In this document: in pieces, positions 1 through 6,335 of the stretch
How the letters are laid out: each line of letters begins with the position of its first letter
How positions within the stretch are numbered: position 1 is the first letter of the stretch
Source of the DNA: an uncultured Pseudomonadota bacterium
GTDB lineage: Bacteria > Lernaellota > Lernaellaia > Lernaellales > Lernaellaceae
Reading direction: 5' to 3'
DNA: 6,383 nt
Assembly: GCA_937967875.1 (NCBI GenBank)
Contig: CALBTQ010000711.1
Coordinates: forward strand, 1-6,383
Made by a program: the position numbers and the translations under genes
The notes under the pieces: model-generated
Told to the model about the DNA's origin: nothing
Database searches by the model: none
The model's input: only the letters and a program-made list of their open reading frames with translations

Positions 1-45
1 CCACCGAGATCTACACTCTTTCCCTACACGACGCTCTTCCGATCT
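1..45 (+). other. Illumina P5 / Read 1 adapter (artifact)
   Basis: Bases 1-16 match the inner part of the Illumina P5 flow-cell sequence, and 17-45 match the full TruSeq Read 1 primer site ending in GCTCTTCCGATCT. No i5 index lies between the two parts, as in a single-index library. This is library adapter, not genomic DNA, so the biological sequence starts at 46. The orientation is what a Read 2 read-through of a short insert would leave at the left end of a contig. Confidence 0.98.
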
Positions 46-245
46 ATGCAATAAAGTCCTCGTCATCGCATTGAAAATTCGTTTTCCCATCAAAACGGAC
101 GACGGTGTCCGTTTGGGGATTGCTCCGCCGACATCTTTGGTGCTATATACTTTCGCACACCCCGGAATTTTCTCATCAGGATTTTTCACCCTCGATTTGT
201 ACGACTCGACAACACTTGACGATTCACGAACTGGAAAGTGGAGCG
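46..245. other. Leader region without a gene
   Basis: About 200 bases between the adapter and the first gene. Reading frames that open here have no good start or ribosome site and look unlike coding sequence. In particular, the frame of the SCP2-like gene can be extended back to a GTG at 105, but the added residues are unconvincing. It contains a perfect hairpin (93-114) and an AT-rich TATATACT at 144-151 that resembles a -10 box. The nearest upstream TTGCTC (120-125, 18 bases from TATATA) is a poor -35. The promoter of the SCP2-like/dehydrogenase operon probably lies here, but I cannot place it with confidence. Confidence 0.5.
93..114 (+). terminator. Hairpin, possible terminator of an upstream gene
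   Basis: AAACGGAC (93-100) and GTCCGTTT (107-114) form a perfect 8-bp stem around a 6-base loop. On the plus strand the only following T-run is the three Ts that close the stem. On the minus strand four Ts follow the GC part. It could be a weak intrinsic terminator in either direction, or an operator-like dyad in the 5' region of the operon. The gene it would terminate is not in the window. Confidence 0.35.
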
Positions 246-791
246 ATGAAAACACTAACCGACAACTTGAAAGTCAGCGGCGCTCTGGCCGCGAAAAAGG
301 CGGTGGCGAAAACGGCGCTGATCGCCGTGGGCGTCGCTTTCGAGTTGGCCGCTAAGTACTCGCAGGACGTACGCGATGAGGTGGCCACTTGGAAGGACAA
401 CCTGGTGTTCGCCATGGGCGTGCTGCCTAACGGTCCGTACATCACCATCCAGAAAACGGGGCACGATCAGATCAAGTATCTAGGCAGCTACATGCAAAAG
501 CCCGACGTGGCCATTTTGTTCAAGAACTTCGATTGCGCGCTGATGGTGTTCACCGGCCAGATGGGGACGCATATTGCGGCGGCCGAACGCCGGTTCATCA
601 TCCGGGGCAACATCGGCGAGACGATGTCGATCAACCGCGCGTTGGGCATCGTACAGTCGTTCTTGTTTCCGGGAATCATCGTGCAGAAAACGTTCCGTCG
701 CGTGCCCGAGTCCAATGCGGAACGGACGTTGGCCAAGGTCAAGGTAATGGCCGCGTTGACGCCGGCGCTGGCGCTCAAAGCGTTCAAGTAA
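246..791 (+). CDS. SCP2-like lipid/sterol-binding family protein
   Basis: A 181-residue protein. A hydrophobic, alanine-rich helix occupies about residues 12-38 and has no signal-peptide cleavage motif. It is followed by a domain whose pattern resembles SCP2 sterol-carrier folds: strands around PYITIQ (64-69) and VAILFKNFDCALMVFTG (88-104), then an AERRFIIRGN turn (113-122) like the conserved 'gkl.v.Gd' segment, and C-terminal helices (129-181). SCP2 domains bind hydrophobic ligands such as sterols or fatty acyl groups. The actual ligand here is unknown, and the family call rests on pattern only. ATG 246 was chosen because GGAAAG (233-238) and GGAG (240-243) lie just upstream and the hydrophobic N-terminus starts cleanly; the in-frame GTG at 105 would add 47 implausible residues. 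The gene ends 28 bases before the alcohol dehydrogenase and is probably co-transcribed with it. Confidence 0.6.
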   Translation: MKTLTDNLKVSGALAAKKAVAKTALIAVGVAFELAAKYSQDVRDEVATWKDNLVFAMGVLPNGPYITIQKTGHDQIKYLGSYMQKPDVAILFKNFDCALMVFTGQMGTHIAAAERRFIIRGNIGETMSINRALGIVQSFLFPGIIVQKTFRRVPESNAERTLAKVKVMAALTPALALKAFK

Positions 792-819
792 ACACAACTC
801 CGTACAAAGGAGAAGAATC

Positions 820-1995
820 GTGACTGGCGAATTTTTCGAGTTTTTTTGCCCGGTGAAGATCATCAGCGGCCACAAGGCGCTGGCCAACCTGCCCTACGAG
901 ATGAAACTGCTGGGCGTGTCCAAAGCCTTGGTGATCACAGATCCGGGCGTGGTCAACGCGGGCTTGCTCAAGCCGGTGCAGGCGACGATGAAGGGGTCCG
1001 ACAGCAAGATCGCCGCGATCTACGACAAGACGCCGCCGGATTCGAGCAGCTACGTGTGCAACGAAGTGGCGCAGTTGTTTAAGAAGAAGAAGTGCGACTG
1101 CTTCATCGCGCTGGGCGGCGGCAGTTGCATCGACACGGCTAAGGGCGCGAACATCGTGATCAGCGAAGGCACGGACGACCTGATGAAATTTCAAGGCATG
1201 GACCGGCTGACGACGCCCCAAAAGCCGCTGATCGTCATTCCGACGACGGCGGGCACGGGCAGCGAGGCCACGCTGGTCGCGGTGATCAAAGACATCGACC
1301 GCAATACGAAGATGCCGTTCGTTTCCGACGAACTGTATCCGGCGCTGGCGATTATCGATCCGAAGATGACCGTGAGCATGCCGCCGAAGATCACCGCCGC
1401 GACGGGCATGGACGCGCTGACCCACGCGGTCGAGGCGTATTACAGCCTGCAGAAAAATCCGATTTCCGACTGCTTCGCCACCTCGGCAATCAAACTGATC
1501 TTCGATAATCTGCTCAATGCGGCGAAAAACGGCGCGGACGAGCAGGCGCGTCTGGCAATGGCCAACGCCTCGCTGATGGCGGGCATCGCGTTTTCCAACT
1601 CGATGGTCGGCGTCGTGCATGCCCTCGCCCACGCCACCGGCGGCATCTGCAAAGTTCCGCACGGGCTGGCCAACGCCATCCTGCTGCCCTACGGCATGGA
1701 GTACAACCGGAAGAGCTCCGCCGCCGCGCTGGGTGAACTGGCGCCGGCGATGGGCGTGAAGGATCTCAACGGCACCGCCAAAAAGAACGCCGAAGCGGCG
1801 ATTCAGGCGGTGTTCGCGTTGCGGCAAAAATTGCACGCCGTCACGGGCCTGCCGCTGACCCTAAGCGACGCGGGCGTGGCGAAAGAGGATCTGGAGAAGA
1901 TCGCCCACGGCGCAATCAACGACGGCTCGTGCACGTACAATCCCGAGGAACTGGAATACAAAGACGCGCTGAAGATTCTGAAAAAGGCGTATTGA
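820..1995 (+). CDS. Iron-containing (type III) alcohol dehydrogenase
   Basis: A complete 391-residue member of the Fe-dependent alcohol dehydrogenase family (usual length 380-400), cytoplasmic, interconverting alcohols and aldehydes or ketones with NAD(P)H. The N-terminal dinucleotide-binding half carries GGGSCIDTAKG (99-109) and PTTAGTGSE (141-149). The helical C-terminal half supplies metal ligands that match the family spacing seen in FucO: Asp198 and His202 in GMDALTHAVEAY, His267 in VVHALAHATGG, and His281 in VPHG. His271 fits the conserved active-site histidine. Nothing essential is missing, so it should be active. Substrate cannot be read from sequence; lactaldehyde, butanol, propanediol and hydroxyacid-oxoacid enzymes all share this fold. 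The start is GTG at 820, with AAAGGAG (806-812) seven bases upstream. It is second in an operon with the SCP2-like gene and is followed by an intrinsic terminator. Confidence 0.95.
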   Translation: MTGEFFEFFCPVKIISGHKALANLPYEMKLLGVSKALVITDPGVVNAGLLKPVQATMKGSDSKIAAIYDKTPPDSSSYVCNEVAQLFKKKKCDCFIALGGGSCIDTAKGANIVISEGTDDLMKFQGMDRLTTPQKPLIVIPTTAGTGSEATLVAVIKDIDRNTKMPFVSDELYPALAIIDPKMTVSMPPKITAATGMDALTHAVEAYYSLQKNPISDCFATSAIKLIFDNLLNAAKNGADEQARLAMANASLMAGIAFSNSMVGVVHALAHATGGICKVPHGLANAILLPYGMEYNRKSSAAALGELAPAMGVKDLNGTAKKNAEAAIQAVFALRQKLHAVTGLPLTLSDAGVAKEDLEKIAHGAINDGSCTYNPEELEYKDALKILKKAY

Positions 1996-2017
1996 GCGAA
2001 AACATTATTCGGTTGCG

Positions 2018-2053
2018 AACGGCGGCTCCCGCGCGGGGTCGCCGTTTTTCTTT
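2018..2053 (+). terminator. Rho-independent terminator after the dehydrogenase
   Basis: AACGGCG (2018-2024) pairs with CGCCGTT (2040-2046). The stem continues inward through G-T, C-G, T-G, C-G and C-G pairs to about 12 bp, closing on a five-base loop (2030-2034). The T-rich tract TTTTTCTTT (2045-2053) follows. It begins 22 bases after the dehydrogenase stop codon and should end the SCP2-like/dehydrogenase transcript. Confidence 0.88.
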
Positions 2054-2083
2054 GACTTGAAATCGTCGGCCGTTGCGCTAAAT
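2052..2083 (+). promoter_or_regulatory. Candidate promoter for the DUF2804 gene
   Basis: TTGACT (2052-2057) matches five of six bases of the sigma-70 -35 consensus. A weaker -10 candidate, GCTAAA (2077-2082) or CTAAAT (2078-2083), lies 19-20 bases downstream, longer than the ideal 17. The start codon at 2117 would leave a short leader of roughly 30 bases. The preceding terminator requires a separate promoter for the next gene, which supports this site. The -35 box begins inside the terminator's T-tract. Confidence 0.45.
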
Positions 2084-2116
2084 TGAAAGGGATAACCAAC
2101 GAAAGCGAGGAACACC

Positions 2117-3181
2117 ATGACTCAAACGCGTGCGCTGCAATCCACTCCGCCCAGTGCGGTCAAGGACGGCAAGGTCGTTTCGTTCGGCTTGTTTCGCGAA
2201 CCGTTTCGCGACATGAACCTGCGCGACGTGCGCCTGATCGACGCGGGCGAACCGCTCGGCGGCTTCCTAACCGGATTCCGCCTCAAACAGTGGCAGCACA
2301 TCGCGTTCATCGGCCAGGATTTTCTGCTGGCGTTCGCCATCGTCGACGCGCATTACATGGGCACGTCGTTTTGTTATTTCGTCAACCTGAAGACCGGCGA
2401 GTATTTCGAGCATCACTGCGAAGCGCCGGGCAAGGCGGCGCGGATTTCGCGCGAGTTGTGGCACGACGACTGCCGCATCGACAAGCGCGGGTACTTCATC
2501 GAGGTGCGCAATCGATTGACCGAAAGCCGCCATTTCATTTCCATCAACATTTCGGCCAAGGCGGGCAAGCCGGCGATCAAGGCTGAGCTGGAAATCGTCG
2601 AGGACCTGCAAAAGGTGCAACCGTTGATCGTCGTGCTGCCGATCAACGACGAACAGCGGCCGCTGCACACGCACAAAGCGCCCGGGCCGGTCAGCGGCGA
2701 GATTAAAATCGGCGAGGAAAAATACACGCTGAACGAGAAGCGGGACATCGCGATGATCGACGTGCAAAAGACGTTCTACCCGTTCAACACGTTCTGGAAG
2801 TGGGCGACCTGCGCGGGCTACGACAAACAAGGCAAGCTCATTGCGCTGAACCTGGTCAACAACATGATTCGCAACGACCAGGAATTCAACGAAAACTGCC
2901 TGTGGGTGAACGATAAGCTGACGCCGTGGAGCGCGGTGCGTTTCGAGTTCGACGAAAACAAGATCCTCGAACCGTGGCACATCCGCACGACCGACGGCAA
3001 GTGCGATCTGACATTCAAACCGCTGGGCGAACGCGCGGACAAGATCAACCTCGGGCTGATTCTATCCGATTACCATCAGCCCTACGGCCTGTTCAACGGC
3101 ACGGTGGTCGACGCCGACGGCAAGGCGTACGAGCTGAACGACTTCTTCGGCGTCACCGAGCATCACCTGGCGCGCTTCTGA
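2117..3181 (+). CDS. DUF2804 family protein
   Basis: A 354-residue protein with no signal peptide or membrane helix. It fits the DUF2804 family in length and in ordered motifs: QWQHIAFIGQDFLLAF (58-73), a YFVNLKTGEYFE strand pair (87-98), HTHKAPGPVSGEI (184-196), FYPFNTFWKWATCAG (220-234), NLVNNMIRNDQEFNENCLW (245-263), LEPWHIRTTDG (284-294) and the C-terminal HQPYGLFNGTVVDADG (320-335) with GVTEHHLARF at the end. The function of the family is not established. The alternating aromatic and glycine strands suggest a beta-barrel-like fold, possibly lipocalin-like as in hydroxysqualene/carotenoid-processing relatives, which is inference. ATG 2117 is preceded by GAGGAA (2107-2112). It is its own transcription unit, between an intrinsic terminator upstream and a convergent operon downstream. 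A role beside the lipid-type genes upstream is plausible but unproven. Confidence 0.82.
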   Translation: MTQTRALQSTPPSAVKDGKVVSFGLFREPFRDMNLRDVRLIDAGEPLGGFLTGFRLKQWQHIAFIGQDFLLAFAIVDAHYMGTSFCYFVNLKTGEYFEHHCEAPGKAARISRELWHDDCRIDKRGYFIEVRNRLTESRHFISINISAKAGKPAIKAELEIVEDLQKVQPLIVVLPINDEQRPLHTHKAPGPVSGEIKIGEEKYTLNEKRDIAMIDVQKTFYPFNTFWKWATCAGYDKQGKLIALNLVNNMIRNDQEFNENCLWVNDKLTPWSAVRFEFDENKILEPWHIRTTDGKCDLTFKPLGERADKINLGLILSDYHQPYGLFNGTVVDADGKAYELNDFFGVTEHHLARF

Positions 3182-3197
3182 CGCGTCAGGAGTGCGT
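3170..3197 (+). repeat. Palindrome spanning two convergent stop codons
   Basis: CTGACGCGTCAG (3178-3189) is a perfect 12-base palindrome containing the TGA of the DUF2804 gene (3179-3181), the 4-base gap CGCG, and the stop of the opposing gene (3186-3188). The symmetry extends outward to 3170 and 3197 with only G-T pairs in plus-strand RNA (3177/3190, 3174/3193, 3170/3197), giving a 12-bp stem with a CGCG loop. No T-tract follows on either side, so it is not a classical intrinsic terminator. It may still act as a barrier or 3'-end stabiliser for the plus transcript. Confidence 0.6.
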
Positions 3198-5360
3198 GCG
3201 GATCATCACGATCACCCACTGGACGAAGCGGACGAGCAACGTCAGCGCCGCGCCCGCGACCGCATTGCCGATCGACACGCCTAACGCCACCAGCACAATC
3301 ACCACCGCCGTTCCGGCGATCAGCCACTTGCGTCCGCCGTTGTCGCGCCGCACCAGCCGGGCCGCAAACCAGACCATCGCCGCGACGATCAGCAACACAA
3401 GGTAGTTCAACGTGCCGGACAAGCGACGCGACGTATAGAACAGACGCAGCGTCGAGGGCTCGCCGAGAGTAATCAACTCTTCGAAGCGCAGACGCGATCC
3501 TTCGTTGGGCACGGCGAAACGCGCCGGCAGCGAGCCGGTGGCGTCGACCGACTGTTGCGCCGCACGGATGCGGGTCTGGAACACCTGCTCTGCCTGCTCC
3601 TGTTTTTCCATCAAACCCAGAACGCCCGCTTTGCGTTTTTCCCTTTCCATCATCGGCGCAGGGGGCGGCGGAGCCATCGGCGGCTCCCCGGGCATGATCG
3701 ACGGTTCGGCTTCGCCGGCGAACTTGTCCATCAGCGTTCCGGTAACCGGCTCCACGTAGGGCTCGCGCAACGTGCCGCCCCAGCGCGTGTAGCGGTATCG
3801 GGCGGGGGCGAAAACGGTGAGCATCGAACGGGAGATCGGCAGATCGACTTCGGGCATGACCAGCGCCAGCGCGCCCAGGCCGCGCACGTTTTCGCCGAGA
3901 CTGAAGTAGTAGATCACCTCGACCTCGAAGCTGTTCAGGTCGCTGCCGACCATGCTCGATTTTTCGAGCGGCAGCAGGATTTTCCCTTCTTTGGTCTGGC
4001 TCGGCTTGACCGGTTTTCCGGCGACGAAGGTCGACCAGAGGGCGATTTTATCGCCGGGCGGCAGCGTGATTTCCAGAAACTGTTTGCGGTTGTTGCGCAT
4101 GGAATACAGCGCGCGCGCGACGCAATCGCCGTCCTCGGTCAGTTGGACGACGTAGTTGGCCGAGTCGATCGCCGCGCCGAGCACGGCCTGCGTTTTGTGG
4201 CGCACGACGTTCAAATCGGCGCTGAAGGGATGACGCAGGTACTTGAACGACAGGACGATCGGATTGGTCGAGCCGCCGCGCAAACCGGCGGGCAGTTCCT
4301 TGGCGTCGACCATCTGCAAGCCCTGCACTTCGCCGACGGGCGTGACTTCGACGCCGCCGGTTACCTGCACGGCGAAGAAGCCACGCTCGCGCTCGACCTC
4401 CTGCGCCTGAATCGCGGGCAGCGGGAAGGTGAAGGACTCGTCCTTCGTCGAGCGCTCCAGCACAAGGGTGAGGTTGTATTCGCCCTTCACCTCGAAGCCG
4501 ACGGTCGCGGTGAGCAGGCGCGTTTGTTCGTCCATTTTCCAGCCGACGAGCGAAGCGCCGCCGCAATCGGCGACGTCGAAACCCGCGGGCACGATCACCT
4601 TGAATTCACTGACCGGCGCATGGCGCACCTCGTAGGCCAACTGCACGACGGCGCGAATGAAGCCCTCGTCGATGGAAACGAGCGTGCTGTTTTCGACCAA
4701 CACCTTGGGCGGCAGTTTCTCGTGCAGCTCCTCTTTCTTTTCCATGGCGACGGTGTAACTGAGGTTGAGCGAATCGCCGGTCATGATGGCCATGAGCGGC
4801 CCGTTCTTGGGTTGGCTCATCGTCGCGCCGTCGACGGTCAGGCCGGAATACTTATCGCCCGCCTTGAGCGTGAGCACCTGGCCGGCGGCTGCGGGCAATT
4901 CCAGATCCAACGCGCCGGGCCCGGGGCGCATGGACGCGGCGAGGCGGAAACGCATGCTCACCGTGTGCGTCGAGGGGCCTTTGATGATCAACGCGATTTC
5001 GCCGTCGTGATCGGTGATCGGCGCAATCTGGTTGTCGAGCCGCACGTCCTCGATCGGCGCGCCGGTATCTACCAGCGGCACGATCACCCAGCCTTTGCGC
5101 AGGATCGACAGCGGATACGAAGCGGTCAATTCGAACTCGCCGTCGGCCAGCACGCCGGACAGCGTGCCGCGTCCGAGTGCGAAATCGATCGGCGGCGGAT
5201 CGTCGGTCGTCGGCGGCGTTTGCAGCTTTTCGAGGATCGCCTTGAAGTCGCTCCAGGGAATGGTCAGCGCGCCGTTTTTAATGTCGGGCAATTCCTCGGC
5301 GACGACAGTAGTGCTCAGCAAAAGAAGCAACGCCAGAGTCAGCAGCAGCGCGCGTCTCAT
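3186..5360 (-). CDS. Large secreted beta-rich protein with C-terminal membrane anchor
   Basis: A complete 724-residue protein of a family I do not recognise. A signal peptide (RR, then a leucine-rich core, likely cleaved after VVA at about residue 21) sends it across the inner membrane. Residues 30-545 are strand-rich with no catalytic motif that I can identify. Landmarks are a segment around SILRKGWVIVPLVDTG (85-100), VPAGFDVADCGGASLVGW (257-274), and a LPPG..ALW..FVAGKPV block (433-451) shared with the neighbouring gene. Then come a proline-rich linker (APPPPAP, 563-569), a charged, likely helical stretch (571-605), a last small strand domain (610-645), and three hydrophobic segments (about 650-670, 678-697, 700-720). 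A positively charged RRDNGGRK loop between the first two suggests the bulk of the protein lies outside the cytoplasm. The start ATG overlaps the upstream stop as ATGA, behind a strong GGGAGGTG. A structural or assembly role at the envelope is inference. Confidence 0.85.
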   Translation of the reverse strand: MRRALLLTLALLLLLSTTVVAEELPDIKNGALTIPWSDFKAILEKLQTPPTTDDPPPIDFALGRGTLSGVLADGEFELTASYPLSILRKGWVIVPLVDTGAPIEDVRLDNQIAPITDHDGEIALIIKGPSTHTVSMRFRLAASMRPGPGALDLELPAAAGQVLTLKAGDKYSGLTVDGATMSQPKNGPLMAIMTGDSLNLSYTVAMEKKEELHEKLPPKVLVENSTLVSIDEGFIRAVVQLAYEVRHAPVSEFKVIVPAGFDVADCGGASLVGWKMDEQTRLLTATVGFEVKGEYNLTLVLERSTKDESFTFPLPAIQAQEVERERGFFAVQVTGGVEVTPVGEVQGLQMVDAKELPAGLRGGSTNPIVLSFKYLRHPFSADLNVVRHKTQAVLGAAIDSANYVVQLTEDGDCVARALYSMRNNRKQFLEITLPPGDKIALWSTFVAGKPVKPSQTKEGKILLPLEKSSMVGSDLNSFEVEVIYYFSLGENVRGLGALALVMPEVDLPISRSMLTVFAPARYRYTRWGGTLREPYVEPVTGTLMDKFAGEAEPSIMPGEPPMAPPPPAPMMEREKRKAGVLGLMEKQEQAEQVFQTRIRAAQQSVDATGSLPARFAVPNEGSRLRFEELITLGEPSTLRLFYTSRRLSGTLNYLVLLIVAAMVWFAARLVRRDNGGRKWLIAGTAVVIVLVALGVSIGNAVAGAALTLLVRFVQWVIVMIRTHS

Positions 5361-5372
5361 GATTCACCTCCC
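5357..5372 (-). promoter_or_regulatory. ATGA overlap and ribosome binding site (translational coupling)
   Basis: On the minus strand the start codon of the 724-residue gene (5360-5358) shares bases with the TGA stop of the upstream gene (5359-5357). GGGAGGTG (5372-5365) sits four bases before the ATG, inside the last codons of the upstream gene. This arrangement is typical of translational coupling and fixes the downstream start. Confidence 0.85.
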
Positions 5373-6335
5373 TGCCCGTCGCCGGTTGTTGCGGCCGGCG
5401 GCTCCGGCTTTTTGGCGAGCGGCGGCGTCAACGGCGGCGGGGTCGTCGCACGGCGCGGTTTCTTTTCACGCGCGGCCATTACGGCGATAAACCAGCGCAG
5501 CAACATCCCGGCCACGCCCAGCAGCGCTGCGGCGATCAAATCGCCCGACGACAGTCCGGCGGGCATGGCCAGAACGATCATCAAAACGAACAGCAGCACA
5601 CCCAGGCGCATGATCTTCCCCGACGGACGCGCGATCCGTTGGTCGCGGCGGGAGATCAGCCAATGCATGACGAGGTAGCCGACGTACACCGCGCAGAAGA
5701 TGACCAGCAGCCACAGCAGCTTGCAGCGATAGGTGCGCGCGTAGAAGAACGTCGCGTTGTTTTTCTGCAACGGATCGACGATTTTATCGGCGAACAGGAG
5801 CTGGCGTCCTTCCCAGGAAATTTCGAATTCCACGGCCAGCGCGCCGCGCGCGAGGTTGTCGCGGTAGTCGACGTTACTGGCGGAGATGGGGATGTCGGCC
5901 AACTGCTGCTGCACCTGCGAACGCTCGTTGCGGTACATCACGTTCTTTTCGACGTCCTTCTTGTCGTAGCGCCCCGACAGTTTGCCGCCCACTACATCGC
6001 CTTCCTCATCGACGGCGGAGGTCACCGCCAGCGGTTGGTAGGCGCCGGTGACCGGCCGTAGCTTGCCGCCCAGGCCGAAGGTGCGCAGGCGCGCGGGCAG
6101 ATACAACTGCAATTGCAGGTTCTGCATGCCGACATCGACGACAGGAAGCTCGACGTTGCGCCGGCCCAGCGGCCAGAGTGCTCCGCCATCGCGGTAGGCC
6201 AGCAGGCGAATTTCGCTGGTTTGGCCCATTTCGTTCTGGAAGATCGGCAGCAGAATCTGTCCGTCGCGTTCAGCGGCCTTGATCGGCTTGCCTTCGCGAT
6301 AGACGCCCCACAGGTCGGCGCCCGGCGGCAGCGTG
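5357..6335 (-). CDS. Membrane-anchored paralog of the downstream protein, 5'-truncated
   Basis: The last 325 residues of a larger protein; the N-terminal part lies beyond the contig end. An apparent start at 6352 giving MCSSDL is read from Illumina adapter and is not real, so genuine sequence begins at TLPPGADLWG (from 6334). The fragment aligns by eye with residues 432-720 of the neighbouring 724-residue protein: TLPPG..LW......GKP, then ILLP, VELP against VDLP, YLPARLR against FAPARYR, and a LAVEFEI....RQLLF strand block. A three-helix membrane region follows (about insert residues 206-228, 243-262, 265-288), with an SRRDQR charged loop between the first two. Unlike its paralog it ends in a basic, proline-rich tail of about 38 residues (REKKPRR, then TPPPLTPPLAKKPEPP), predicted cytoplasmic. 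The family is unrecognised; by analogy it is expected to begin with a signal peptide. It is upstream of and overlaps its paralog in one operon. Confidence 0.85.

Noticed and set aside
105..245. N-terminal extension of the SCP2-like protein from GTG 105
   Set aside because: No ribosome site precedes it and the 47 extra residues look non-coding. ATG 246 has purine-rich sites at suitable distance.
828..847. CGAA/TTCG mini-hairpin followed by seven Ts at the start of the dehydrogenase gene
   Set aside because: The stem is only 4 bp and AT-rich, too weak for a terminator, and the T-run is explained by Phe codons. The reading frame stays intact across it.
784..1836. A 350-codon open frame on the minus strand opposite the alcohol dehydrogenase
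   Set aside because: It is antisense to an unmistakable dehydrogenase with every family motif. The translation is Arg/His/Gln-rich low-information sequence without a ribosome site.
2267..2980. A 237-codon open frame on the minus strand inside the DUF2804 gene
   Set aside because: Antisense shadow. Its composition is biased and the plus-strand frame carries the family motifs.
3555..5678. A 707-codon open frame on the plus strand opposite the two membrane-protein genes
   Set aside because: Its product is dominated by Arg, His, Gly, Asp and Gln with no domain pattern. It crosses the boundary between two well-supported minus-strand genes. It is the usual antisense shadow of high-GC coding sequence.
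46..6335. CRISPR array, tRNA/rRNA gene, insertion sequence or phage module
   Set aside because: I looked for regularly spaced repeats, cloverleaf-like segments, transposase-like products and terminal inverted repeats on both strands and saw none.
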